Assembly: GCA_900545545.1 (NCBI GenBank)
Contig: UQZO01000004.1
Location: 62,001-126,000 of the forward strand
DNA: 64,000 nucleotides
Source of the DNA: an uncultured Subdoligranulum sp.
GTDB taxonomy: Bacteria; Bacillota; Clostridia; Oscillospirales; Ruminococcaceae
Reading direction: 5' to 3'
Position 1 is the first letter of the stretch. Every line of letters starts with the position of its first letter. Positions 1-7,011 of this stretch are shown one piece after another. The notes under the pieces were generated by a model, which did no database searches, was not told the DNA's origin, and saw nothing but the letters and a program-made list of their open reading frames with translations. Position numbers and translations under genes: made by a program.

Positions 1-1187
1 TGGCACTGTGCCGTGCGCACGCTGTTCCCGGCGGGCGCTGCGCTGAATGGAGAAGGCCGCTTTCCGCTGCGGCTGGGCCGCCCGGCACTGTTTTGCCTTT
101 TGGTGGGCCTGGCGGTACAGGGGCTGTTTGTGGCATGGTGTTATGCGCAAGGGTCCTATGCCACCCTGGGGCAGGCGCTGGAGGTCCAGTTTTACGGCAA
201 TACCGATGCGCGGCATTATATTGACCTGGCACAGTATGGCTACGGGGCGGGGGAGGAATTCCCGGAACAATACCTGATGATCGTGTTTTTTCCGCTGTTT
301 CCCTGGCTGCTGCGGCTGCTGAATCCCTTTGGCTGGCTGGATTACCGGGTGCTGGCGCTGGTGGTACAGCTGCCCCTTTTCTGTGCGGCGGGCACAGGGC
401 TTTTTGCCCTGGTGTGCCGCCGGTATGACCGCCGTACCGCCTGGCGGGCGCTGGTATTGCTGGTGGTCAGCCCGGCGTCGGTGTTTTTCTTCGCCCCCAT
501 GACCGAAAGCCTGTTTCTGGCTCTGTGTGTCTGGTATGTATGGTGTTTGCAGCAAAAGCATTGGGGGCGTGCCGCTCTACTGGGCGTGCTGGCGGGGCTG
601 ACCCGGGCCCCGGCGGATTGCTGATGGGGCTGGCGCTTCTTATGCTGATTCAGGAAGGACGCGCCCGCCACAAGGCACCGCCCCTTGCCGCAGTCGCCGC
701 CATGCTGGGCCCGGCGGCGGGTCTGGGCGGCTATTTTGCCCTCAATCAGGTGATCTATGGAAGGTGGAATCAGTACAGCGTCTACCAGTGGGAGCACTGG
801 AATCAAAAGCTGGGCCTGTTTACCGATACTTTGCGCTATCACCTGTCCTACCTGGCACAGTGGTGGTCCGGCAACCGGGCCGTTGCGGTGTGGGTCTGCC
901 TGACGGCGGTGGTCTGTATTTTGCTGGCGTTTGTGCTGCTGGCAGCGGCAGCCCGGGTTTTGCCGGCCAGCTGGCTGGGCTACGGCCTGGCGTATCTGCT
1001 GGTCACCATGGGGGCTACCTGGCTGCTCAGCGCACCGCGGTATACGGTGGCGCTGTTCTGCCTGCCCGCTGCGCTGGCGGCCTTGCTGCGGGGGCACCGC
1101 AGATGGACGCTGTGTACCGTGGGGGCACTGGCAGCTTGCAGCGTGGCCTATACGGTGGCATACCTTGGGCATCAGCCCATTTATTGA
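1..1187 (+). pseudogene. PIG-V/Gpi18-like integral membrane mannosyltransferase, frameshifted and 5'-partial
   Basis: Polytopic membrane protein resembling bacterial PIG-V/GPI mannosyltransferase-II-like GT-C enzymes (COG5542), which use polyprenyl-phosphate sugars at the outer face of the membrane. The frame is open to the left edge; an in-frame GTG at 13 is a possible start but the true one may lie outside. Seen: an early loop with acidic/His residues (YGNTDARHY), a region ending AGLTR, then a frame change. The first frame stops at 624 while the downstream half (GGLLMGLAL onward, several membrane segments) continues in another frame to 1187. Adding one C to the CCCC run at 608-611 restores TRAPGGLLMG, which matches the usual AGLTRPxGLL region. 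So this is either a genuine single-base deletion or a homopolymer sequencing error. The family is clear; the specific sugar is unknown. Confidence 0.75.
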
Positions 1188-1313
1188 AAATGCCTTTCGG
1201 AGGGGAACTGCTCCCTTTTTCGGAACGGTTATGCCATACCGGGAACGACGGTGCACCGGAGGTTGTTGTTTGCGGGCCTGTATGTTACAATGAGCCCAAA
1301 GGAGCGTGCGAAG

Positions 1314-2060
1314 ATGAAAACAACGTTGGAAGTCTGTGTAGACAGCCTGGCTTCGGCCCGGGCTGCGGCCGAGGGCGGCGCCGACCGCCTGGAACTATGC
1401 AGTGCGTTGGCGGTTGGGGGCCTGAGCCCTTATGCTGAATTGCTGAAACAGATCAAACAGGTGTGCAATTTGCCGGTGCGCTGCCTGATGCGTCCCCGCG
1501 CGGGGGATTTTCTCTACAGCCCGGAAGAAATTGAGCTGCTGTGTGCGCAGATTCAGACGCTGGGGGAAGCGGGGGCCGACGGCTTTGTGGTCGGTGCGCT
1601 GACGCCGGAGGGCACCTTGGACCTGCCTGCCATGCAGCAGCTGCTTGCAGCCTGCGGCGGGCGCCCGGTCACCTTGCACCGTTGCATTGACGTGGCAAAA
1701 GAGCCGCAGGAAGTGTACCGTGAAGCGGCCAGGCTGGGCTTGGATACGGTGCTGACCAGCGGAGGTGCGGCATCCTGTCTGGAGGGAGCCGATACCCTGG
1801 CATGCCTGCTGGCGCTGCGGGATGAGATCGGCGGCCCCGAGGTGCTGATCGGCGCCGGGGTCAATGCCAAGGTGATCGAACAGCTGCGCACCCGGCTGCC
1901 GGGGGCACGGGCTTTCCACATGAGCGGCAAAATGCTGGTGGAAAGCGGCATGAAATTCCGCCGCGAAGGGGTGCCCATGGGCCTGCCGGGGCTGGACGAG
2001 TGGCATATCCAGCAGACCGACGCTGCCGCTGTACGCGCAGCCCGCACGGTGCTGGGATAA
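1314..2060 (+). CDS. cutC: CutC family protein
   Basis: A 248-residue TIM-barrel protein of the CutC family, the same length as the E. coli protein. CutC was named for copper homeostasis, but its molecular role remains unsettled and it is probably a cytosolic enzyme-like barrel. Seen: the N-terminus LEVCVDSLASA, then GADRLELC and the family hallmarks GGLSP, LMRPRAGDF, GADGFVVGAL, TLHRCID, VLTSGG and a C-terminal FHMSGK segment. The ATG at 1314 is chosen over an in-frame ATG at 1251 because AAAGGAG at 1298-1304 sits nine bases upstream and the family N-terminus begins right there. It lies downstream of the broken mannosyltransferase and 22 bases before the GNAT gene, so it is probably co-transcribed with the latter. 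Confidence 0.9.
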   Translation: MKTTLEVCVDSLASARAAAEGGADRLELCSALAVGGLSPYAELLKQIKQVCNLPVRCLMRPRAGDFLYSPEEIELLCAQIQTLGEAGADGFVVGALTPEGTLDLPAMQQLLAACGGRPVTLHRCIDVAKEPQEVYREAARLGLDTVLTSGGAASCLEGADTLACLLALRDEIGGPEVLIGAGVNAKVIEQLRTRLPGARAFHMSGKMLVESGMKFRREGVPMGLPGLDEWHIQQTDAAAVRAARTVLG

Positions 2061-2082
2061 AGGAAAAGGGGCGAACAGAGCG

Positions 2083-2595
2083 GTGCAAGTACAACTGAAA
2101 ACGTTATGCGCAGCGGACAAAGAAGCCCTGGCTGCCCTTTATACCACGGCGGACCGACGGTTTTTGTCGGACCGGCTGCCGTACCCGTATACCGAACAGG
2201 ATGCGGCCGAATGGTTGAAAATTGTGCGGGACCATGATGGCAGGGACGGACTCTTTCGGGCGATTATGGTGGATGACAGGCTGGTCGGTACCATTTCGGT
2301 GGAACAGAAGAGTGATATATTCCGTCGCGATGCGGAAATCGGTTTTCTGCTGGAAACTACACAATGGTCAAGAGGCGTTATGACCGAGGCGGTCCGCCAG
2401 ATATGTGCTCTTGCCTTCAAGAAACTGGCAATCGTCCGCCTTACCGGCCTGGTATATGAAGAAAACATTGCCTCCCGCAAGGTTCTGGAGAAAAATGGTT
2501 TTTGCCTGGAAGGCGTTATGCAGCAGGCTGTCACCAAAAACGATGGAATGCACAACCTGTGCGTGTACGGAAAGTTAAAAGACAGTACGATGTAA
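2083..2595 (+). CDS. GNAT family N-acetyltransferase (RimJ/RimL-like)
   Basis: A 170-residue single-domain GNAT acetyltransferase, expected to transfer acetyl from acetyl-CoA to an amine on a protein or small molecule. Seen: an N-terminal TLCAADKEALAAL segment and PYPYTEQDAAEWL, typical of RimJ/RimL-like enzymes; a central beta-strand region GTISVEQ; then the acetyl-CoA-binding area around EIGFLLETTQWSRGVMTEAV, where the usual R/QxxGxG/A is degenerate (QWSRGV); and the C-terminal ASRKVLEKNGFCLEG, the classic GNAT C-terminus. The start is GTG at 2083, preceded by the purine-rich AGGAAAAGGGG. It is the last gene before the terminator at 2605-2652. Substrate cannot be told from sequence. Confidence 0.85.
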   Translation: MQVQLKTLCAADKEALAALYTTADRRFLSDRLPYPYTEQDAAEWLKIVRDHDGRDGLFRAIMVDDRLVGTISVEQKSDIFRRDAEIGFLLETTQWSRGVMTEAVRQICALAFKKLAIVRLTGLVYEENIASRKVLEKNGFCLEGVMQQAVTKNDGMHNLCVYGKLKDSTM

Positions 2596-2604
2596 ATTAT
2601 ATAG

Positions 2605-2652
2605 AAAAAATCCCCACGGAATCGGCAAGGCCGGTTCGGCGGGGATTTTTGT
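2605..2652 (+). terminator. Rho-independent terminator after the GNAT gene
   Basis: AAAAATCCCC at 2606-2615 pairs with GGGGATTTTT at 2641-2650 around an inner GCCGGTTCGGC-type hairpin. The A- and T-rich flanks make it usable from both sides; the redoxin-like gene ends convergently at 2693. Confidence 0.85.
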
Positions 2653-2692
2653 TGTTTGTTATGGGAATAGCTGGTGGAAATGTGGAAAACTG

Positions 2693-3478
2693 TCAATCGT
2701 CTGCGTAAGGGTCGTCGAACAGGTTGACCACCGAAGTCTTGCCCAGATCCGGCACATTGTACTCCCGTACCGGTTCCACGGGGGCAAAATCGTCCAACGG
2801 GGCAGGGCGGCGGCGCCCATGGCGGGAACGGCGGGGCCGCTCCACCGGTTCGGGTTCTTCATCCTGCAGGGCATCGTGGCCGGCGTAGACTTCATGGAAC
2901 GCCTCGGCGTCAATGTCCGGTTCCTCCGGGGTGAGTTCCAGTTCTTCCAGCAGGCTCTGGATGGCGTCGCAGTCTTCGGGAACATCGGTCAGACTGGCGC
3001 CGTAATGGCAGAAGAGTACCGTGCCGTCACGGTCCAGAATCAACGTCAGCGGCAGCTGCTGCAGGGTGCCTTTGGCCGCGCGGTATCCCTGCTTTTTGGC
3101 CTCCCGCAGGATGCGCCAGCCTTCCAGGGAATAGGTCATCAGCGTGCTGCTGCTCTGGGGGATGTCGAGGTAGTCATACAGCACACCGTCGGCATCGCAC
3201 AGCAGGGGATAGGGCAGCGTATCGGGGCCGATGCTCCGCGAAAGCTTATCGGCCCGGGAACGCACCACCAGCGCCAGGCCGCCGTCCCGCAAGGCACCGT
3301 GGGTGTCGGCATAACGGCTGGCAAAGGTACGGGTGATGGGGTGCCCGAAGTTGGCCATGAAAACCAGCACCAGGGGGCTTTTCTGGGCCAGCAGATCGCG
3401 GAAGCGGTTTTGGGCGCTGTAAGGGGTATCATACAAAAAGAAAGGGAGCTTATCCCCGACAGAAATCCTTCCCGCCAT
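2693..3478 (-). CDS. Thioredoxin-fold (AhpC/TSA redoxin-like) protein lacking the CxxC pair
   Basis: A 261-residue protein with a peroxiredoxin/redoxin-like domain over residues 1-170 (VGDKLPFFLYDT start, LVLVFMANFG strand, LPLTLILDRDGTVLF strand) and an acidic then arginine-rich low-complexity tail (residues 190-261). Relatives from Clostridia carry FGCxxCR after the first strand; here the same place reads FGHPITR (residues 44-50), so both redox cysteines are gone while the trailing Arg stays. A thiol peroxidase or disulfide role is therefore unlikely; a structural or binding role is inferred. The start ATG at 3478 has a strong AGAGGAGGGAG site. It lies downstream of the 6S RNA and its terminator, and ends opposite the GNAT gene. 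Confidence 0.7.
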   Translation of the reverse strand: MAGRISVGDKLPFFLYDTPYSAQNRFRDLLAQKSPLVLVFMANFGHPITRTFASRYADTHGALRDGGLALVVRSRADKLSRSIGPDTLPYPLLCDADGVLYDYLDIPQSSSTLMTYSLEGWRILREAKKQGYRAAKGTLQQLPLTLILDRDGTVLFCHYGASLTDVPEDCDAIQSLLEELELTPEEPDIDAEAFHEVYAGHDALQDEEPEPVERPRRSRHGRRRPAPLDDFAPVEPVREYNVPDLGKTSVVNLFDDPYADD

Positions 3479-3511
3479 GAGCCGCTCCCTCCTCTCTTTG
3501 GTAAATCACCT

Positions 3512-3541
3512 AAAAACCCGGACAGGAGAAACTGTCCGGGT
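3512..3541 (-). terminator. Rho-independent terminator downstream of the 6S RNA
   Basis: Read on the minus strand, ACCCGGACAG-loop-CTGTCCGGGT is followed by TTTTT. The U-tract occurs only on the minus-strand side, so it ends a transcript running from the UPF0473/6S region towards the redoxin-like gene. Confidence 0.85.
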
Positions 3542-3551
3542 GAAATGTCAG

Positions 3552-3740
3552 AAAAACCCCGCTTGGCCGTCTGCAGCCAATCAAAACCTACCGGTATGGC
3601 AGGTGGGTGCCCTACGGGCGCGATCACGCTCCCTTCTTCCGCCGAGGCGGGAGGTCTGCGATCCGGCGTCCGACGCGGGCTCCCAAGATTTGATTAGTAG
3701 GATTCTATAAAGGCCGCAACAAATCGAACCGCGCAGGGTA
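3552..3740 (-). ncRNA. ssrS: 6S RNA (SsrS-like)
   Basis: About 189 nt with 6S architecture on the minus strand. The closing stem is CCCUGC with GCGGGG, then UGCGGCC with GGCUGCA. The central bubble has a long unpaired 5' strand (UUUAUAGAAUCCUACU) and a small hairpin ACCUGCC/GGUAGGU on the 3' strand, preceded by the 6S-like GCACCCACCU. The terminal arm is UGGGAGCCC with GGGCACCCA (one A-A mismatch), then GAUCGC/GUGAUC, CUCCC/GGGAG and a CCGC-CUCG-GCGG tip. 6S RNA mimics an open promoter and sequesters the housekeeping RNA polymerase in stationary phase. It begins just after the UPF0473 stop, so it may be processed from that transcript; only a weak local -10 (TACACT) is visible. Pairings were worked out by eye. 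Confidence 0.78.
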
Positions 3741-3752
3741 GTGTACGAAAAC

Positions 3753-4079
3753 TCAGTCCAGTTCGGAATCGTCGATATCGTACATGGCACGCAGGCGTTC
3801 CTCAAAGACCTTGCCGACAGTCAGCAGCTCTTCGTCGTCGTCCACGATGTCCATATATTCGCCTTCGTCATCGGTACCGATGCGCATCAGAATCAGCTCG
3901 GCGTCTTCCTGCAGGCTGGCGGGGTCCTCCTGATAGGGGATCACGGCCAGGTAACGGGTGCCGTTGACCTCGGTGGCATCAATGACCTCAAAGGTGACTT
4001 CCTGCCCGTCTTCATCTTCCAGCGTCAGAAGGTCGGGCTTGGCTTCTTCCAGCATTTCGGGGCTCAGTTCGTCAGACAT
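3753..4079 (-). CDS. DUF1292/UPF0473 family protein (YrzB-like)
   Basis: A 108-residue very acidic protein of the DUF1292 (UPF0473, B. subtilis YrzB) family, whose function is unknown. Seen: a core of LLTLEDEDGQEVTFEVID, then TRYLAVIPYQ and ADGD-like acidic turns (IGTDDEGEYMDIVDDDEELLTVGKVF truncated to its recognisable pattern of hydrophobic and acidic residues). In many Firmicutes yrzB sits beside ruvX (yrrK); here ruvX is only 2 kb away, which supports the call. The ATG at 4079 is preceded by AGGAGGGACGATC. It is followed by the 6S RNA, with which it may share a transcript. Confidence 0.88.
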   Translation of the reverse strand: MSDELSPEMLEEAKPDLLTLEDEDGQEVTFEVIDATEVNGTRYLAVIPYQEDPASLQEDAELILMRIGTDDEGEYMDIVDDDEELLTVGKVFEERLRAMYDIDDSELD

Positions 4080-4116
4080 GATCGTCCCTCCTGTGATTGG
4101 AATTTTTACTGCCTAT

Positions 4117-4145
4117 AGTGTACCCTTTTTTTTCGCCTACGTCAA
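4117..4145 (-). promoter_or_regulatory. Sigma-A type promoter for the UPF0473 gene and probably the 6S RNA
   Basis: On the minus strand, TTGACG (4140-4145), a 17-bp spacer and TACACT (4117-4122) lie about 40 bases upstream of the ATG. Confidence 0.65.
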
Positions 4146-4217
4146 GGGTGTTCATGGCGTGGAAAATGTGGTATACTATGGATAATTGGAAATTTTTCTG
4201 CCCCGGGAGGATCTGCC

Positions 4218-5042
4218 ATGAAAAAGACTGTCTGTGTGGCGTTGGCGCTGTCGCTGGCCCTGTTGTGCGGCTGCGGCTCCGGCAAAAAAACTGCGCCCAA
4301 CCGCGCCGAGGTCACCAGTGAGGAACGGCAGTTCACCGCCCCGGCCGACGGGGACCTGATCGCGATTTTCACCACCAATCTGGGGGAGGTGCGCGCGGTA
4401 CTGTACCCCGACGCGGCCCCCATGGCGGTGTACAATTTTGTGGGCCTGGCCCGCACCGGCTATTATGACGGCACCACCATCTGGCGCAGCCAGTACGGCT
4501 TTGCGGTGCAGGGGGGCGACGCCACCGGCACAGGCACGGGCGGTTCCACCATCTGGAGCAACAACCCCTATCCGCTGGAAGCCGATGCCAGTCTCAAACA
4601 CTATGCCGGGGCGTTGTGCGCAGCCTTTGCCACCGGCGGCGATGTGACGGGCGGCAACAGCCAGTTCTATTTTGTGACGGCGCTGCCCGACAGTGTGGAC
4701 CAGACCCAGCAGGACCAGCTGGCCCAGAACGGCTACAGTGAATCCCAGATCGCCGCCTATGCGGCGGCGGGCGGACTGCCTTACCTGGATAACACTGATA
4801 CGGTGTTCGGCCAGGTGTACGAGGGCATGGACGTGGTGGATGCCATGGCCTGCGTGGAAACCCAGAAGGATGAGGAAGATAACGTTACCTGGCGCCCCAC
4901 CGAGGAGGACATCATCACCATCGAGAGCGTGACCATTACCACCTATCCCGGCCCCACCAGCGAAGAACTGGCCGCGCAGAGCGAAAGCAGCGCGGAGTCC
5001 ACCGCTGAGTCGGATTCCACCGAGAGCGAAGCGGTTGGTTGA
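4218..5042 (+). CDS. Cyclophilin-type peptidyl-prolyl cis-trans isomerase lipoprotein
   Basis: A 274-residue secreted cyclophilin. Residues 1-20 form a lipoprotein signal (KK start, hydrophobic core, LLCGCGSG lipobox), so the protein should be anchored to the outer face of the membrane. The isomerase domain spans roughly 45-235: TTNLGEVRAVLYPDAAPMAVYNFVG at its start (shown only as recognisable blocks NLGEV, PDAAP, NFVGLA), YYDGTTIWR, the GFAVQGGD motif, GNSQFYFV and NTDTVFGQVYEGMDVVDAM near its end. It catalyses proline isomerisation to help fold exported proteins. A Ser/Glu-rich tail (from about 245) looks disordered. ATG at 4218 follows GGGAGG. It stands alone between a weak promoter (TATACT at 4172) and a strong terminator. 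Confidence 0.92.
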   Translation: MKKTVCVALALSLALLCGCGSGKKTAPNRAEVTSEERQFTAPADGDLIAIFTTNLGEVRAVLYPDAAPMAVYNFVGLARTGYYDGTTIWRSQYGFAVQGGDATGTGTGGSTIWSNNPYPLEADASLKHYAGALCAAFATGGDVTGGNSQFYFVTALPDSVDQTQQDQLAQNGYSESQIAAYAAAGGLPYLDNTDTVFGQVYEGMDVVDAMACVETQKDEEDNVTWRPTEEDIITIESVTITTYPGPTSEELAAQSESSAESTAESDSTESEAVG

Positions 5043-5073
5043 AAACAAACCGCTACCCATAGAATATGCAGCA

Positions 5074-5124
5074 AACTCCCCGCGGACCCTTGGCAGACCA
5101 GCCAAAGTTCGCGGGGAGTTTTTG
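5074..5124 (+). terminator. Rho-independent terminator after the cyclophilin gene
   Basis: AACTCCCCGCG (5074-5084) pairs with CGCGGGGAGTT (5110-5120), followed by TTTTGTTT. The uppS gene converges onto it from the other side. Confidence 0.88.
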
Positions 5125-5136
5125 TTTACGTTGCTG

Positions 5137-5862
5137 TTATTTTTTGGTGTTGCCGCCCATCCGGCGATCCCGGCGGGCATACTCTTCCAGCGCCTGGTCG
5201 AAGCATTCCTTGGTGAAATCGGGGAAGAGCACAGGCGTGAAGTAGAATTCCGCATAGGCGCACTGCCACAGCAGGAAGTTGGAAAGCCGCTCCTCGCCGC
5301 TGGTGCGGATCATCAGGTCCACGGGCGGCAGCTGGCGGTAAAGATGGCTCTCGATGGTCTTTTCGTCGATGGCGTCGGGGGCCAGGGTACCGGCCTGCAC
5401 CTCGCGGGCAATGCCGCGCACGGCGTCGGTCAGTTCGGCGTGGCTGCCGTAGTTCAGGCAGAAGTTCACAATGCCCTTTTTGTTGTCCTTGGTCAGGTCC
5501 ATCATGTAATCCATGGCGTCCAGCACACGCTGCTGCAGCCCTTCACGGCGGCCGCTGAACAGCACCTGGCAGCCCCGCTCGTTCATCTCGTCGGCGATGG
5601 TGCGGAAGTTGTTGGCAAACAGATCCATCAGGTAGCCCACTTCCTTGGCATCGCGGGCAAAATTCTCGGTGGAGAAAACGTAGAGCGACAGCACATGGAC
5701 GCCGCGGTCGCCCACGGCGTAGCGGGTGATCTCTTTCAGGCGGTCAAAGCCTGCCTTGTGGCCAAAGCTGGCGGGCAGCATCCGCTGGCGGGCCCAGCGG
5801 CGGTTGCCGTCCACGATGATGGCGGCATGGGTGGGAATGCGGGATGCGGTTTCGTTGGGCAT
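5137..5862 (-). CDS. uppS: Isoprenyl transferase / undecaprenyl diphosphate synthase
   Basis: A 241-residue cis-prenyltransferase, normally condensing isopentenyl diphosphate units onto farnesyl diphosphate to make the C55 carrier for cell-wall and capsule sugars. Seen: HAAIIVDGNRRWA (catalytic Asp18), LSLYVFSTENF, a SGR region (LFSGRRE), and LMIRTSGEERLSNFLLWQ, which carries the conserved RTSGExRLSNF motif, then YAEFYFTPVLFPDF. Two positions differ from the common consensus: DGNGRWA reads DGNRRWA, and NYGGRxE reads NYGSHAE. DGNRRWA also occurs in other bacterial cis-prenyltransferases, so activity is expected but chain length is less certain. It starts 17 bases after ruvX, so it is in the same transcript; cdsA does not follow. 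Confidence 0.9.
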   Translation of the reverse strand: MPNETASRIPTHAAIIVDGNRRWARQRMLPASFGHKAGFDRLKEITRYAVGDRGVHVLSLYVFSTENFARDAKEVGYLMDLFANNFRTIADEMNERGCQVLFSGRREGLQQRVLDAMDYMMDLTKDNKKGIVNFCLNYGSHAELTDAVRGIAREVQAGTLAPDAIDEKTIESHLYRQLPPVDLMIRTSGEERLSNFLLWQCAYAEFYFTPVLFPDFTKECFDQALEEYARRDRRMGGNTKK

Positions 5863-5879
5863 AACGGGACTCCTTTGTA

Positions 5880-6350
5880 TTACAGTTGTTCGGGTGCCTG
5901 GGGCTGCACCTGTTCCGGCGGTTCCTCGTCAGGGTGATGCGCCCGCCAGTTGAGAAAACTTTCCAGAATGACGGCGGCGGAAACCGAATCCAGCCGCTCT
6001 TTGCGCTTCTGGCCAAAGGTATCGTTGCCGGCCAGGATGGCCGCGGCCGAAACGGTGGTGCGGCGCTCGTCCCACAGCACCACCGGGCGCTGGGCGGCGT
6101 TGGCCAGCCGCTGGGCAAACCGGCGGCTCTTGGCGGCGCGGGAACCCTCGGTGCCGTCCATATTCTTGGGCAGGCCGCACACAAGGCCCTCGGCACCGCG
6201 CTGGGCGGCAGCCTCCACCACGGCGGCAGCTACCTTGTTCATGCTTTTTTCTTCAATCTGCGGGGTGATGGGGCTGGTGATGGTCTCGGATGCGTCACAA
6301 CCGGCCAGACCGGTGCGCGCATCGCCGTAGTCGACGGCAAGCCATTTCAT
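5880..6350 (-). CDS. ruvX: Putative pre-16S rRNA nuclease / Holliday junction resolvase-like YqgF
   Basis: A 156-residue RNase H-like fold protein of the YqgF/RuvX family, implicated in 5' maturation of 16S rRNA. Seen: the N-terminal WLAVDYGDARTGLA with the first catalytic Asp (D7), a middle LVCGLPKNMDGTEGSRA segment (the family's VGLPxxMdGtxg), VVLWDERRTTVSA with the second acidic residue, and LDSVSAAVILESFL carrying the third. The tail from about residue 140 is Pro/Gln/Glu-rich and probably disordered. The ATG at 6350 is chosen because GGAGAAACGCCG precedes it; the frame is open much further upstream but lacks family homology there. Own promoter at 6384-6412; uppS follows. Confidence 0.9.
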   Translation of the reverse strand: MKWLAVDYGDARTGLAGCDASETITSPITPQIEEKSMNKVAAAVVEAAAQRGAEGLVCGLPKNMDGTEGSRAAKSRRFAQRLANAAQRPVVLWDERRTTVSAAAILAGNDTFGQKRKERLDSVSAAVILESFLNWRAHHPDEEPPEQVQPQAPEQL

Positions 6351-6383
6351 CGGCGTTTCTCCTTTGTCAGTGGGTTTGCGTTC

Positions 6384-6412
6384 AGTATAGCACGTTTGCA
6401 GGGACAACGCAA
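6384..6412 (-). promoter_or_regulatory. Promoter of ruvX-uppS
   Basis: On the minus strand, TTGCGT (6407-6412), 17-bp spacer and TATACT (6384-6389). It directly follows the bioY terminator, so ruvX-uppS is a separate transcription unit. Confidence 0.75.
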
Positions 6413-6413
6413 A

Positions 6414-6437
6414 CAAAAACCGCCCCGAAGGGCGGTG
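6414..6437 (-). terminator. Rho-independent terminator after bioY
   Basis: On the minus strand, ACCGCCC-TTC-GGGGCGGT is followed by TTTTTG, immediately after the bioY stop. Confidence 0.85.
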
Positions 6438-6448
6438 GAAAAGGCAGA

Positions 6449-6997
6449 TTACAGCAACCCGCGGGGCAGGCGGCGGTCCAGCTGGATGGTCAGCAGCGAA
6501 GCCAGGGCAATTTTCAGGGCGTCCGCGGGCAGATAGGGCAGCACACACAAGGTCAGCGAGGTTGCCAGCGAGCTGTGGGTCAGGAACATGAACCACACCG
6601 TACCCAGGGCATAGCAGGCCAGGCAGCCCACAGCCATGGCAAAGCACAGCGGCCAGAAGCGGCGGCCCAGTGCCTTGGCCAGCAGGGCGGTGAGCAGCGC
6701 CGTAAGAATGTACCCTACGGCATAGCCGCCGGTTTTGCCGAAGATGGCAGCCGGCCCGCCCTGGAACCCGGCCAGTACCGGCACGCCGATGGCTGCCAGC
6801 GCCACATACACCACCAGGCTGGCGGTACCCCACACCGGCCCCAGCATGCTGCCCGCCATGCAGGCGGCAAAGACAGCCAGATTGATGGGCACACCCCAGG
6901 GCATGGGGATGGCGATCTGGCTGCAAACTGCGGCCAGGGCGGCAAAAAGGGCGCACAGAACCATGTGGCGCACGCGGGTAGATGAAGCGGTATGCAT
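6449..6997 (-). CDS. bioY: Biotin transporter substrate-binding subunit BioY
   Basis: A 182-residue membrane protein of the BioY family, the S-component of ECF-type biotin uptake. Seen: about six hydrophobic segments, the family signature around IAIPMPWGVPINL, then GSMLGPVWGTASLVVYVALAAIGVPVLAG (visible as its GP and GVP turns) and GPAAIFGKTGGYAVGY, a typical BioY loop. No ATPase or EcfT subunit is encoded nearby, so it would use a shared module or work alone. ATG at about 6997 is chosen because AAAGGAAG lies seven bases upstream; an ATG six codons earlier is possible. It follows birA by 14 bases, giving a biotin import and regulation operon. Confidence 0.93.
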   Translation of the reverse strand: MHTASSTRVRHMVLCALFAALAAVCSQIAIPMPWGVPINLAVFAACMAGSMLGPVWGTASLVVYVALAAIGVPVLAGFQGGPAAIFGKTGGYAVGYILTALLTALLAKALGRRFWPLCFAMAVGCLACYALGTVWFMFLTHSSLATSLTLCVLPYLPADALKIALASLLTIQLDRRLPRGLL

Positions 6998-7011
6998 ACA
7001 AAGACTTCCTT

